Of a stretch of DNA of 35,997 nucleotides, positions 1 through 7,931 are shown piece after piece. The stretch spans positions 1 through 35,997 of the forward strand of contig CAYUUX010000008.1 in the NCBI GenBank assembly GCA_964448085.1. The letters run 5' to 3'. The notes below the pieces were generated by a model. It made no database searches. It was not told where the DNA came from and worked only from the letters and a program-made list of their open reading frames with translations. Position 1 is the stretch's first letter. The number at the start of each line of letters is the position of its first letter. The position numbers were made by a program, and so were the translations under genes. The stretch comes from CAIJMI01 sp964448085 (lineage in GTDB: Bacteria; Patescibacteriota; Microgenomatia; UBA10105; UBA927).

Positions 1-71
1 ATTCAACTAAATACATCAAAAACAAATGAACCAAAAAAATAACATAAAATATCCGGTAAAAGAAGAGATGC

Positions 72-626
72 ATGAATAAAAAACATGTATATATAAATCC
101 AGCAATTTTGCTCGTTGTACTACTGCTTGCAGCAGTTACCCTTTTCTCTCTATATCTTATTAAGAATCCAATTCATGATATTTCTTTATCGTTTTTTGAT
201 AAGAAAGAAAAAGAACAAAAGGTGCTTGTACTTAAAGTTATTGATGGAGATACTCTTCGGGTGCAAATAGACGGCAAAGAGGAGAGTATCCGATTAATAG
301 GTATTGACGCACCTGAAAAATACGCAGGTAAAGCACCTGAGTGTTTTGCAGAAGAATCAAAAATACATTTAGAACAACTACTTCAAGGGAAAAATATCCA
401 CTTGGAAGTTGATCTGAGTCAAGACGATAGAGATGTGTATGGTCGTCTTTTGCGATATGTTTATATTGAAGAAGGGGACAACATCAATTTTCGTATGATA
501 CGGGATGGATTTGCCAGGGAATTTACGTATAAACACCCATATTGGTTGCAAGAAGAATTCCGTGAGGCAGAATATCTATCTAAAACATCAAATAGCGCGT
601 TATGGTCTTCCTGTCAGGAAAAATAA
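72..626 (+). CDS. Membrane-anchored thermonuclease-like (SNase) protein
   Basis: This 184-residue protein has an N-terminal hydrophobic anchor (about residues 10-30) followed by a staphylococcal nuclease fold. The SNase signature is visible: VIDGDT (D58, D60, T61), IRLIGIDAPE (R74, D79, E82) and DVYGR (R125). These match the metal ligands and the Arg/Glu/Arg catalytic set of the family. Family enzymes cleave DNA and RNA with calcium to give 3'-phosphate ends. The anchor implies activity outside the membrane, and nucleotide scavenging is a plausible role for a reduced organism, but that is inference. The ATG at 72 follows a purine-rich AAAAGAAGAG stretch. The next gene begins two bases after the stop, so the two are probably co-transcribed. 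Confidence 0.88.
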   Translation: MNKKHVYINPAILLVVLLLAAVTLFSLYLIKNPIHDISLSFFDKKEKEQKVLVLKVIDGDTLRVQIDGKEESIRLIGIDAPEKYAGKAPECFAEESKIHLEQLLQGKNIHLEVDLSQDDRDVYGRLLRYVYIEEGDNINFRMIRDGFAREFTYKHPYWLQEEFREAEYLSKTSNSALWSSCQEK

Positions 627-628
627 CC

Positions 629-1144
629 ATGAGACAAAACAAACCAATACTTATTAAAGTAAACGATAAAATGCAGCATGGGTATACATATATCCGCACG
701 GAGCCAGTTGGAGAAAATTTTCATCCAGAATTTAAACCAGAAATTACTCCAAAAGAAATGTTGGAATTTGGGGTATTTGGCGGTAAGTATTTAACCGACT
801 GTCAGAAAGAATTTCCTAAGGATTGGTTTTTGAAGGCAAAATTATCTCCAAAGAAAAAAGAGATAAAGTTGAACTATTTTCAGGTTGATGCAAGCCAACC
901 GTTGAATGTGTGGAGACGGAACGGCTGGATACATCGTGATGATCCAAGGGGATGGTTTCAATGGTATTGCCGATATTATATGGGGAGACGCCATGAAGAC
1001 GATTACCGTCAAATTAAGCGTTGGAAAGCAATGCGAAGACACATTGGACAAATAAAAAAGTATTGCAAAACCGAAGATAAATCGTGTAGAACACGCCAAC
1101 GGCAAGCACTCCTCCATTGGGCGTATGATAGTCGGTTTATATAA
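629..1144 (+). CDS. Conserved hypothetical protein, Trp/Tyr-rich
   Basis: A 171-residue basic protein with no signal peptide or membrane segment. It has a motif-rich centre including GVFGGKYLTDC, RDDPRGWFQWYCRYYMGRR and a C-terminal RQRQALLHWAYDSR. I recall this pattern from a widespread family of uncharacterised bacterial and plant proteins; no function is assigned to it that I know of. The frame is open from 602, but that start lies inside the upstream nuclease gene. ATG 629 is preferred because it sits two bases after the upstream stop with AGGAAA about eight bases before it. The many aromatic and basic residues could suit nucleic-acid or tRNA binding, but nothing here shows this. Confidence 0.8.
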   Translation: MRQNKPILIKVNDKMQHGYTYIRTEPVGENFHPEFKPEITPKEMLEFGVFGGKYLTDCQKEFPKDWFLKAKLSPKKKEIKLNYFQVDASQPLNVWRRNGWIHRDDPRGWFQWYCRYYMGRRHEDDYRQIKRWKAMRRHIGQIKKYCKTEDKSCRTRQRQALLHWAYDSRFI

Positions 1145-1197
1145 GAAACAAAAACACAATATAGCTTAACTTTTATGACTTCTTTAGGAAGCGATCT

Positions 1198-2691
1198 TCA
1201 TTTTGTATATTCGCTTCGACTGCCGACTGTATCGACTTGTACATGAAGATCAAATTCCAAAAATGCAGCGTCATCAGTATATGTATCGCCGGAATCACCG
1301 GGGTCACGATAGAGTCGACATACCAGCATGCTGGAAATACCTTTTCCTGTACCGTCGATAGCCGGGAATGCAGATATGAGCTGTTTCCATGCAGTCGAAT
1401 CTGTTGATTTAGCGGTTGACGAAATTGTCGTCGTTGCGGGGAATGTATCATTGATGTTTTGCCATGTATATTCGAGATGCCAAACGACATCACCAGAATT
1501 TGCAGTGGTCGGTGTCCAATGAACGTGTGGATAGATGTTTGTTCCAACAGAATAGGAATGGGGAAGTTGTACAGTAAAAAATACTTGTTCTATTGGAGTT
1601 GTGCTCGCACCATTAAATCCATAAATGCGTGTCATCGTTGCATCGCCCAAAAAATTTATATAATCTGGTGCATTTCCGCCGGCAGCAGCTTGCTCTCCCG
1701 GAATACGTACGTCATCCCAAACGGTTGCGTTTCCTGCAAAATGTAAGGTTCCATCGCTTTCAAAATCCGTATAGTTGGAAGCGTCTCCGAATCGAGCAGT
1801 ACCGACGACGGATAATTTTGAAGCAGGATCTGTTGTACCGATTCCAACATTTCCACCTGCATTATAAATATTTGACGAGTCTGTAATCCAAGCAGTTCCA
1901 CTCCAGTAGAGTGTGTTTCCTGCTGAGGATCCTGACGGTATCGCCCCGGTTGCTCCGGTTGGACCGGCAATTCCTGTTGCTCCTGTGCCCCCAGATCCAC
2001 TCGGTCCTGTAGGACCAGTTGCGCCCGCAGAACCGTCAGTGCCGCTTGCGCCCGTTGGCCCTGCATTGCCTACGATTCCCGTCGCACCTGTTGCACCAAT
2101 AGGTCCGGTTTGGCCCGTTGCACCTTGTAAACCACTTGCTCCCGTTGGTCCTGTTTGACCAACTACTCCAGTTGCCCCTGTAGCGCCGGTTGGTCCGGCT
2201 CCACCTGTTGCACCAGTTCCACCAGAACCTGTTGCGCCCGTTGGACCTGTTTGTCCAGTTGCTCCAGTTCCTCCAACCGCTGCCGCTGTTCCGTCTGCAC
2301 CCGCATCTCCCTTGTCGCCTTTGTCTCCTTTATCACCCTTGTCACCCTTGCTTCCTGTTGCACCTTGAGTTCCTCCAACTCCATTATAGCCGCGGGCACC
2401 GGTTGCTCCAGTTGCTCCATCAAGACCTTGTAAATTGGTAATATCAAATCCAGTTAAAGAAAGTCCTTCATTTGTTGAATCGATGACAAGGGTACCAATG
2501 GGAGATTGAATATTGATTTGTGGGAAAGCTTCGAGACTACATGTTAATGTTCGTCTTCCGAAAGTAGCACAGTATAAAAAACGAACAAAGGAAGAAAAAC
2601 GGGATGATGAAGACTCCTTTGCTAGTGCAGGTAAAGGTTGTATAAAGAAAAAATACAAAAAAACAATGCTAAGAAAACCAAATTTCTTCAC
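1198..2691 (-). CDS. Secreted collagen-like repeat protein with phage-fibre-like C-terminus
   Basis: The 497-residue product starts with a clear signal peptide (cleavage likely after PLPALA, residue 24). Residues 89-250 are mostly Gly-X-Y triplets rich in GATG, GPTG and a run of GDK triplets, which is the collagen-like triple-helix pattern. After it comes NVGIGTTDPASKLSVVG (residues 281-297), a motif common in phage tail fibres and other trimeric fibre heads, then a globular tail of about 200 residues ending in a beta-rich region. No S74 autoprotease motif, LPXTG or membrane anchor was seen, so how it stays on the surface is unclear. The start is GTG (2689-2691). A TATAGT box at 2698-2703 on the minus strand would make the mRNA leaderless. 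It is transcribed away from mltG. Likely role: a trimeric surface filament, perhaps for attachment (inference). Confidence 0.87.
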   Translation of the reverse strand: MKKFGFLSIVFLYFFFIQPLPALAKESSSSRFSSFVRFLYCATFGRRTLTCSLEAFPQINIQSPIGTLVIDSTNEGLSLTGFDITNLQGLDGATGATGARGYNGVGGTQGATGSKGDKGDKGDKGDKGDAGADGTAAAVGGTGATGQTGPTGATGSGGTGATGGAGPTGATGATGVVGQTGPTGASGLQGATGQTGPIGATGATGIVGNAGPTGASGTDGSAGATGPTGPSGSGGTGATGIAGPTGATGAIPSGSSAGNTLYWSGTAWITDSSNIYNAGGNVGIGTTDPASKLSVVGTARFGDASNYTDFESDGTLHFAGNATVWDDVRIPGEQAAAGGNAPDYINFLGDATMTRIYGFNGASTTPIEQVFFTVQLPHSYSVGTNIYPHVHWTPTTANSGDVVWHLEYTWQNINDTFPATTTISSTAKSTDSTAWKQLISAFPAIDGTGKGISSMLVCRLYRDPGDSGDTYTDDAAFLEFDLHVQVDTVGSRSEYTK

Positions 2692-2697
2692 TGTATA

Positions 2698-2703
2698 ACT
2701 ATA
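2698..2703 (-). promoter_or_regulatory. Putative -10 box for the collagen-like gene
   Basis: On the minus strand this reads TATAGT, six bases upstream of the GTG start at 2691. A transcript would begin at or next to the start codon. I see no good -35 box. Confidence 0.35.
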
Positions 2704-2745
2704 TCATATAAGAATATTTGTTTATAAAAATCCATCAGAGTTGTG

Positions 2746-2751
2746 TATAAT
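2746..2751 (+). promoter_or_regulatory. -10 box for mltG
   Basis: A perfect TATAAT ends eight bases before the mltG ATG at 2760, predicting a 5' UTR of about 0-2 bases. No Shine-Dalgarno is present and no clear -35 box is seen at the usual distance. Confidence 0.5.
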
Positions 2752-2759
2752 CAAATGCG

Positions 2760-3737
2760 ATGAAACGAATCGCGTTAAACAGCTTCATCGCTGCTTTTTC
2801 CATCGCTGTCATTTTTCTGTCGATACTATTTTTGTTTGGCCCCGTTGACATGCGCAATCACGACATCCAAATATTTGTGGTTCCGGAACAAACTGACAAT
2901 TTTGACATACCGAAGGTGCTTGTTGATAAGGGATATGTACGACATGCGTGGCTTGTACGCATGATGATCGGTGGAAGATCTATTCAACAAGGGGGGTATC
3001 GTATTGCTCCATCCATGTGGTCGTTGCAGGTAGTAAAAAAAATAACGGGTCAACCAGAGTTTGTATGGATTACGATACATGGTTGTCAAAGAAGAGAACA
3101 GATAGGGGAATTGTTACAGGAAAAGCTTCGATGGAGTGCTTTACGGCGCGACGAATTTATAAATGCATATAAAACATTACAGCCAGAGTATATTGAAGGG
3201 GTATATTACCCCGATACCTATCTGTTACCGATAGATGAATCAGGAATACAAATTGCGCAACGGTTGATTGCAAGGTTCAACGAAAAATTTGCACCGTATT
3301 TTAATAAATTTCAGGAAGCGAATATACGATGGTTTACGGCGTTAAAAATTGCATCACTTATTGAACGTGAAGCTGCCGGAAAAGAGGACATGAAATTAAT
3401 TGCAGGAATTATTTGGAATAGGTTGGATACTGGAATGCGTTTGCAGATAGATGCAACGATGCAGTATACGAAAGGCAAAAAGCCTGATGGTTCGTGGTGG
3501 GGAAACGTTGATTTATCGGAAAAAACAACAGACTCTCCTTACAATACATACCTTTATAAAGGATTGCCGCCGACGCCAATCTGTAGTCCTTCGATAGATT
3601 CAATCGAGGCGGTGCTCAATCCAGAAGAAACGCAATGTCTTTTTTATTTACACGATAAAAATCGACAGATTCATTGTGCAAAAACGTATGAGGAACACAA
3701 AAAAAACATAGAAGTGTATTTAAAAACGGATTCATGA
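2760..3737 (+). CDS. mltG: Endolytic murein transglycosylase MltG (YceG-like)
   Basis: This 325-residue protein has a single N-terminal membrane helix (about residues 8-27) and a YceG-like catalytic domain outside the membrane. Diagnostic motifs are EGVYYPDTYLL (residues 146-156), IASLIEREA (198-205, with the conserved catalytic Glu), IAGIIWNRL, MRLQIDATMQY and PYNTYLYKGLPPTPICSPS. MltG cleaves nascent glycan strands within peptidoglycan and is thought to set chain length near the elongation machinery. The length is close to the family norm. The gene has its own TATAAT box just upstream and is divergent from the collagen-like gene. The following EamA gene starts 66 bases later. Confidence 0.95.
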   Translation: MKRIALNSFIAAFSIAVIFLSILFLFGPVDMRNHDIQIFVVPEQTDNFDIPKVLVDKGYVRHAWLVRMMIGGRSIQQGGYRIAPSMWSLQVVKKITGQPEFVWITIHGCQRREQIGELLQEKLRWSALRRDEFINAYKTLQPEYIEGVYYPDTYLLPIDESGIQIAQRLIARFNEKFAPYFNKFQEANIRWFTALKIASLIEREAAGKEDMKLIAGIIWNRLDTGMRLQIDATMQYTKGKKPDGSWWGNVDLSEKTTDSPYNTYLYKGLPPTPICSPSIDSIEAVLNPEETQCLFYLHDKNRQIHCAKTYEEHKKNIEVYLKTDS

Positions 3738-3803
3738 TTGTGCGAAAAGTACGTTCATTGCTGTTGTCGTGAGTTTCTCGTAATATACAAAGGGGTCCAT
3801 ACT

Positions 3804-4226
3804 ATGCCTTGGTATTTTTTTGCCTTCTTATCAGCAATATTTGCCGCAGCAGTTGCCATTTTAGGGAAAATCGGAGTAGCGAACATACATTCAAATCTTG
3901 CTACGGCGATTCGAACGGTCGTAATACTGGTGTTTGCTTGGGGTATCGTATTTGCTCAAGGGTTACAAAAGCAAATAGGGACAATCCCAAAACACACGAT
4001 GCTTTTTTTGCTGTTATCAGGGGTGGCAACCGGGTTATCCTGGTTATTCTATTTCCGCGCATTGCAACTTGGTTCAGCTTCACAAGTGGCACCAATTGAT
4101 AAATTTAGCCTTGTTTTGACGATCATTTTTGCACTGCTGTTTTTAAAAGAGAAAATAACGTTTTCGGTTGTAATCGGTGTTATTCTTATAACAATAGGGA
4201 TGCTGTTTATATTGTGGAATAAATAA
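3804..4226 (+). CDS. Single-domain EamA-family transporter
   Basis: A 140-residue, very hydrophobic protein with about five membrane helices, matching one EamA (drug/metabolite transporter) repeat. Motifs include FFAFLSAIFAA near the start, LSWLFYFRALQLGSASQVAPIDKFSLVLTI split over two helices, and FLKEKIT before the last helix. Full-length family members carry two such repeats, so a single-repeat protein probably works as a dimer. The substrate cannot be read from sequence. ATG 3804 is chosen because AGGGGT lies about 8-13 bases upstream; the frame extends to 3738 (TTG), but that segment (CEKYVHCCC...) does not look like protein of this family. Confidence 0.85.
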   Translation: MPWYFFAFLSAIFAAAVAILGKIGVANIHSNLATAIRTVVILVFAWGIVFAQGLQKQIGTIPKHTMLFLLLSGVATGLSWLFYFRALQLGSASQVAPIDKFSLVLTIIFALLFLKEKITFSVVIGVILITIGMLFILWNK

Positions 4227-4259
4227 TGAATTATGCGTTTTAAAGAGGTTCGCGCATTC

Positions 4260-4442
4260 ATGCATGAATTACAGTTCGTCTATAATCCTGAAATGAGGGA
4301 TCAATACAACAAAACCCATAAACCGCTGTTTCCAAAAACTGGAGAAAGTCAGCCACAAGAGGCAAATATCCCATCTTTGAGGCGATCCGCAACGATATAC
4401 GAAATTCGGATGATGTTGGAAAGAAAAAAGCCTCAAGAGTGA
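4260..4442 (+). CDS. Small hypothetical protein
   Basis: A 60-residue reading frame starting MHELQFVYNPEMR. It is charged and Pro-rich, with no signal or membrane helix. AAAGAGG at 4242-4248 supports ATG 4260; an in-frame ATG at 4233 would give 69 residues but has no visible ribosome site. It follows the EamA gene closely and ends just before the rpoB promoter. I do not recognise a family. It may be a real short gene, since the frame fills the space between two real units on the same strand, but coding evidence is limited. Confidence 0.5.
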   Translation: MHELQFVYNPEMRDQYNKTHKPLFPKTGESQPQEANIPSLRRSATIYEIRMMLERKKPQE

Positions 4443-4458
4443 TAAAAAAATCACCTTG

Positions 4459-4486
4459 TTGACAATGCTGAAAAACTCGGTATAAT
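4459..4486 (+). promoter_or_regulatory. Sigma70-type promoter for rpoBC-rpsL-rpsG
   Basis: A perfect TTGACA (4459-4464), a 16-base spacer and a perfect TATAAT (4481-4486). Transcription should start near 4493, giving a leader of about 83 bases before rpoB. It is the best consensus promoter I found in the window. Confidence 0.8.
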
Positions 4487-4506
4487 TATCCCTAATTGAA
4501 TAGCCC

Positions 4507-4542
4507 AAAGAGGCGAACGTTCATTGTTCGCTTCTTTCTTTT
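4507..4542 (+). terminator. Terminator-like leader hairpin before rpoB
   Basis: Arms 4507-4518 and 4526-4537 pair over 12 positions (11 Watson-Crick and one G-U) around a seven-base loop, followed by CTTTT and a second T-run (4545-4550). Because it lies downstream of the promoter and upstream of the rpoB start, it would act as an attenuator rather than an end-of-operon terminator. Confidence 0.6.
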
Positions 4543-4575
4543 GCGTTTTTTGAAGATTTTTTGAATTTATTCATA

Positions 4576-7500
4576 ATGTCTAAAAATACAAACACCCAGC
4601 GGTTATATTGGGGAAAGGAATACACAGATCTTCCTCAATTAGATCTTACTTTGGTTCAACGCGAATCGTACCAATGGTTTTTGGAAGAAGGTGTGAAATC
4701 TCTCCTTGCAGAAATTTCTCCCGTCCACGATTTTACAGGAAAGAATTGGGAATTAGCTTTCAGTGATTATTTTTTCGGTAAACCACGATTAACTCCACAT
4801 ACTGCCATAGAAAAAGGGCTGACCTATGATATGCAGCTGAAAGTGGTTGCCTCATTGACGAATAAGCAGACTGGCCACCACGTGACGCAGGAAGTATTCT
4901 TGGGCGACGTTCCGGCTATGACACAAAATGGAACGTTCATTATCAACGGAACGGAACGATGTGTGGTCAATCAATTGGTAAGATCTCCTGGAATCTATTT
5001 TACCGGGGAAGTAGATCCAACCACAGGGCGGACATTGTATAGTGCTGAAATCCGTCCAATGCACGGATCATGGCTGGAAATGTTCATTACACGAAATGAC
5101 GTGCTTATGGTACGAATCGACAGACGTCGAAAATTTGTAGCGAGCACATTTTTCCGCGCTCTCGGTTTTTCTTCCAATGAGGAGATTAAACAGGTATTTG
5201 CATCAGTTGATACAAACCCTGCGCATCGATATATAGAAGCAACCCTTGCTAAGGATCCAACAACAAACCAGAATGAGGCTATTTTGGAAATGTATCGAAA
5301 ATTACGTCCAGGGGAACCAATTGTTCTTGATAACGCCAAAGAGCTTTTCCAAACCATGTTTTTTGACAATCGTCGATATTCCCTGGAGCGTGTCGGTCGA
5401 TATAAAATGAACAAAAAACTTGGTATAGATGTGCCAAACGACAAAGAACATTGGGTGATGACGAAAGAGGATGTCATCGGTGGCATATCGTACCTTATAA
5501 ATGTTGCAAACGGAAAAGGCGATGTTGATGACATTGACCATCTTGGAAACCGACGGGTTCGAAGAGTCGGGGAACTTGTGGCAACAAATGCTTTTCGTGT
5601 CGGATTGCTTCGTTTAGAACGTTCCATTCGAGAAAAGATGAGCTTGGCAGGTCCGCAAGCGGTTGATCTTCTTCCGACCCAACTTGTTAACGCGCGTCCG
5701 ATCATTGCTGCAATTAATGACTTTTTCCGGACAAGCCAGCTCTCCACGATTCTGGATCAGACAAATCCATTGTCGGAAATAGACAACCTACGAAGATTTA
5801 CCGTTATGGGAATCGGTGGAATCTCAAGGGAGCGCGCATCCTTCTCGATTCGTGATATTAATGCGTCACAATACGGTCGTATCTGTCCGGTTCGAAGCCC
5901 AGAAGGTCCAAACATCGGCCTTGTTACATATATGGCGATGTACGCACGGGTAAATGAATACGGATTTTTGGAAACACCATATAGACGAGTAGAAAAGCGC
6001 GTAGTCGGTGGGAAAACCAAGATGCACGTGACTGATGAGATTGTCTATTTGGATGCAAACGATGAACAATATCATTATATAACGCATGCGGACCTCGAAA
6101 TTGATGGCCAAGGAAACATCGTTCCCGATCGCGCCCCAGTACGATACAAGGGGGAATTTTTGGAAGCAGATAGTACCGTTGTTGAATATCTGGACATCGT
6201 CGCTCGACAAGTTGTAGGAGCTCCCGCATCCCTCATTCCATTTTTAGCCCACGATGAAGCAAACAGAGCACTGATGGGTACCCACATGCAGTGCCAGGCT
6301 GTTCCGCTCATTCAGCCTCAGTCACCGGTCGTAGGAACCGGCATGGAACGATCCGTAGCATCGTCAATGGGAAGAATGATTGATGCAAAGGATGATGGAG
6401 CGGTGGTCTATGCAGATGCAACAACCGTAAAAGTGAAATACAAAAACGGTGATGAAGATACGTATTCGTTGGAGAAATTTAAGCGATCAGCCCAATCGAC
6501 CTGCTACAACCAGCATGTTGAAGTAGCGACAGGTGATAAAGTTAAGAAAGGCGATGTATTGATTGAAGGACCGGCAACAGATGAGGGGGAACTAGCACTC
6601 GGATCCAACGTTGTTGTTGCATATATGTCCTTTGACGGTCTGGGCTATGAGGACGCTATTGTGATATCCGACCGTTTGGTAAAAGATGATGTATTAACCT
6701 CAATCAACATAGAAGAATATGAAGCCAGCGTTGTTGATACAAAACTCGGTCCTGAGGAAACGACCCGGGATATTCCCAACGTCGGAGAAGAAGCACTGAG
6801 GAATTTAGACAAAGACGGTATTGTCGTTGTTGGTGCGGAAGTTTCTCCAAATGACATTTTGGTCGGAAAGATAGCGCCAAAAGGTGAAACAGAGCTTACT
6901 GCTGAAGAGCGCTTACTCCGTGCGATATTCGGTGAAAAGGCAAGAGAGGTGCGGGACACAAGCCTTCGTGTGCCACATGGTGAACGCGGCACGGTTATTG
7001 ACGTACGAATCCTTGATAAAGAAAAGGGAGACGAGTTGGAACCGGGGACCAATAGAAAAATCATCGTTAAGGTTGCGCAGATGCGTAAAGTCGTGGTAGG
7101 TGACAAATTAGCAGGACGACACGGAAACAAAGGTGTTATTTCCAAAATTATGCCAGCAGCAGATATGCCGTATATGGCTGACGGAACAGTGGTAGATGTG
7201 CTTATTTCTCCACTCTCCGTTCTTTCCCGTATGAATCTTGGTCAGCTGTTGGAAACCCACCTTGGACTTGCCGCGAAAAAATTGAACGTGAAGATTGCTG
7301 TTCCCGTATTTGAACAAATCAAGGAAGAAAAAATCGTCGGTAAAATCAAGGAAGCGGGATTGCCATTGTCTGGGAAAACAATCCTCTATGATGGCCGGAC
7401 AGGGCGTCCATTCAGTGAACCCATCGTGATGGGTATTGGATTTATTATGAAACTCATTCACATGGTGGAAGACAAAACGCACGCACGGTCAACTGGGCCA

Positions 7501-7929
7501 TATTCCCTTGTGACGCAACAGCCATTGGGAGGAAAAGCACAAATGGGCGGACAAAGACTTGGAGAGATGGAAGTGTGGGCACTGGAATCACACCGATCAG
7601 CCCATATTTTGCAGGAAATGCTTACGATTAAATCAGACGACGTAGTAGGTCGTGCAAAAGCATTTGAATCCATAGTCAAGGGAATTGATATCCCGGCATC
7701 CAACGTTCCTGAATCATTCAAGGTTTTGGTTAAGGAATTACAAGCGCTAGGACTTTCCATTAAACCGACGGGCGCAGTCACCGCAAAACAACTTGCAAGC
7801 GAAGAAACAAAAACTGATGTGCCGATTGACGCCAAAGAACTGGCAACCTTGTCAGGAGCGGAAGTCGTGCCTGACCAGGGTGAGAAAAAGGAAGAGACAA
7901 GTGTGGAGGAGTCTGTAAAAACGGAGTAA
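4576..7929 (+). CDS. rpoB: DNA-directed RNA polymerase subunit beta
   Basis: This 1117-residue protein is the RNA polymerase beta subunit, part of the active-centre cleft. It shows RSPGIYF near the N-terminus, the rifampicin-pocket segment SQLSTILDQTNPLSEI followed by NLRRFTVMG, RSPEGPNIGL, GYNVVVA-like GSNVVVAYMSFDGLGYEDAIVIS, KLAGRHGNKGVIS and the C-terminal GGKAQMGGQRLGEMEVWALE. It is shorter than the 1342-residue E. coli protein because the lineage-specific insertions are missing. Start: ATG 4576 (MSKNTNTQ) is preferred over an in-frame TTG at 4561. rpoC begins two bases after the stop. The usual upstream neighbours rplK-A-J-L are absent. The rifampicin region carries Asn and Thr at positions equivalent to E. 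coli 526 and 531. Confidence 0.98.
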   Translation: MSKNTNTQRLYWGKEYTDLPQLDLTLVQRESYQWFLEEGVKSLLAEISPVHDFTGKNWELAFSDYFFGKPRLTPHTAIEKGLTYDMQLKVVASLTNKQTGHHVTQEVFLGDVPAMTQNGTFIINGTERCVVNQLVRSPGIYFTGEVDPTTGRTLYSAEIRPMHGSWLEMFITRNDVLMVRIDRRRKFVASTFFRALGFSSNEEIKQVFASVDTNPAHRYIEATLAKDPTTNQNEAILEMYRKLRPGEPIVLDNAKELFQTMFFDNRRYSLERVGRYKMNKKLGIDVPNDKEHWVMTKEDVIGGISYLINVANGKGDVDDIDHLGNRRVRRVGELVATNAFRVGLLRLERSIREKMSLAGPQAVDLLPTQLVNARPIIAAINDFFRTSQLSTILDQTNPLSEIDNLRRFTVMGIGGISRERASFSIRDINASQYGRICPVRSPEGPNIGLVTYMAMYARVNEYGFLETPYRRVEKRVVGGKTKMHVTDEIVYLDANDEQYHYITHADLEIDGQGNIVPDRAPVRYKGEFLEADSTVVEYLDIVARQVVGAPASLIPFLAHDEANRALMGTHMQCQAVPLIQPQSPVVGTGMERSVASSMGRMIDAKDDGAVVYADATTVKVKYKNGDEDTYSLEKFKRSAQSTCYNQHVEVATGDKVKKGDVLIEGPATDEGELALGSNVVVAYMSFDGLGYEDAIVISDRLVKDDVLTSINIEEYEASVVDTKLGPEETTRDIPNVGEEALRNLDKDGIVVVGAEVSPNDILVGKIAPKGETELTAEERLLRAIFGEKAREVRDTSLRVPHGERGTVIDVRILDKEKGDELEPGTNRKIIVKVAQMRKVVVGDKLAGRHGNKGVISKIMPAADMPYMADGTVVDVLISPLSVLSRMNLGQLLETHLGLAAKKLNVKIAVPVFEQIKEEKIVGKIKEAGLPLSGKTILYDGRTGRPFSEPIVMGIGFIMKLIHMVEDKTHARSTGPYSLVTQQPLGGKAQMGGQRLGEMEVWALESHRSAHILQEMLTIKSDDVVGRAKAFESIVKGIDIPASNVPESFKVLVKELQALGLSIKPTGAVTAKQLASEETKTDVPIDAKELATLSGAEVVPDQGEKKEETSVEESVKTE

Positions 7930-7931
7930 TT

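Noticed and set aside
1913..2158. Proline/Val/Ala repeat frame on the plus strand
   Set aside because: It is the complement of the Gly-X-Y repeats of the collagen-like gene.
1922..2420. Repetitive DNA that could be read as a CRISPR or tandem-repeat array
   Set aside because: The repetition has a nine-base codon-triplet period from Gly-X-Y coding; there are no spacers of even length or identical repeats.
4995..5747. 250-codon minus-strand frame inside rpoB
   Set aside because: Fully antisense to conserved rpoB sequence, with no family motifs and no promoter or ribosome site.
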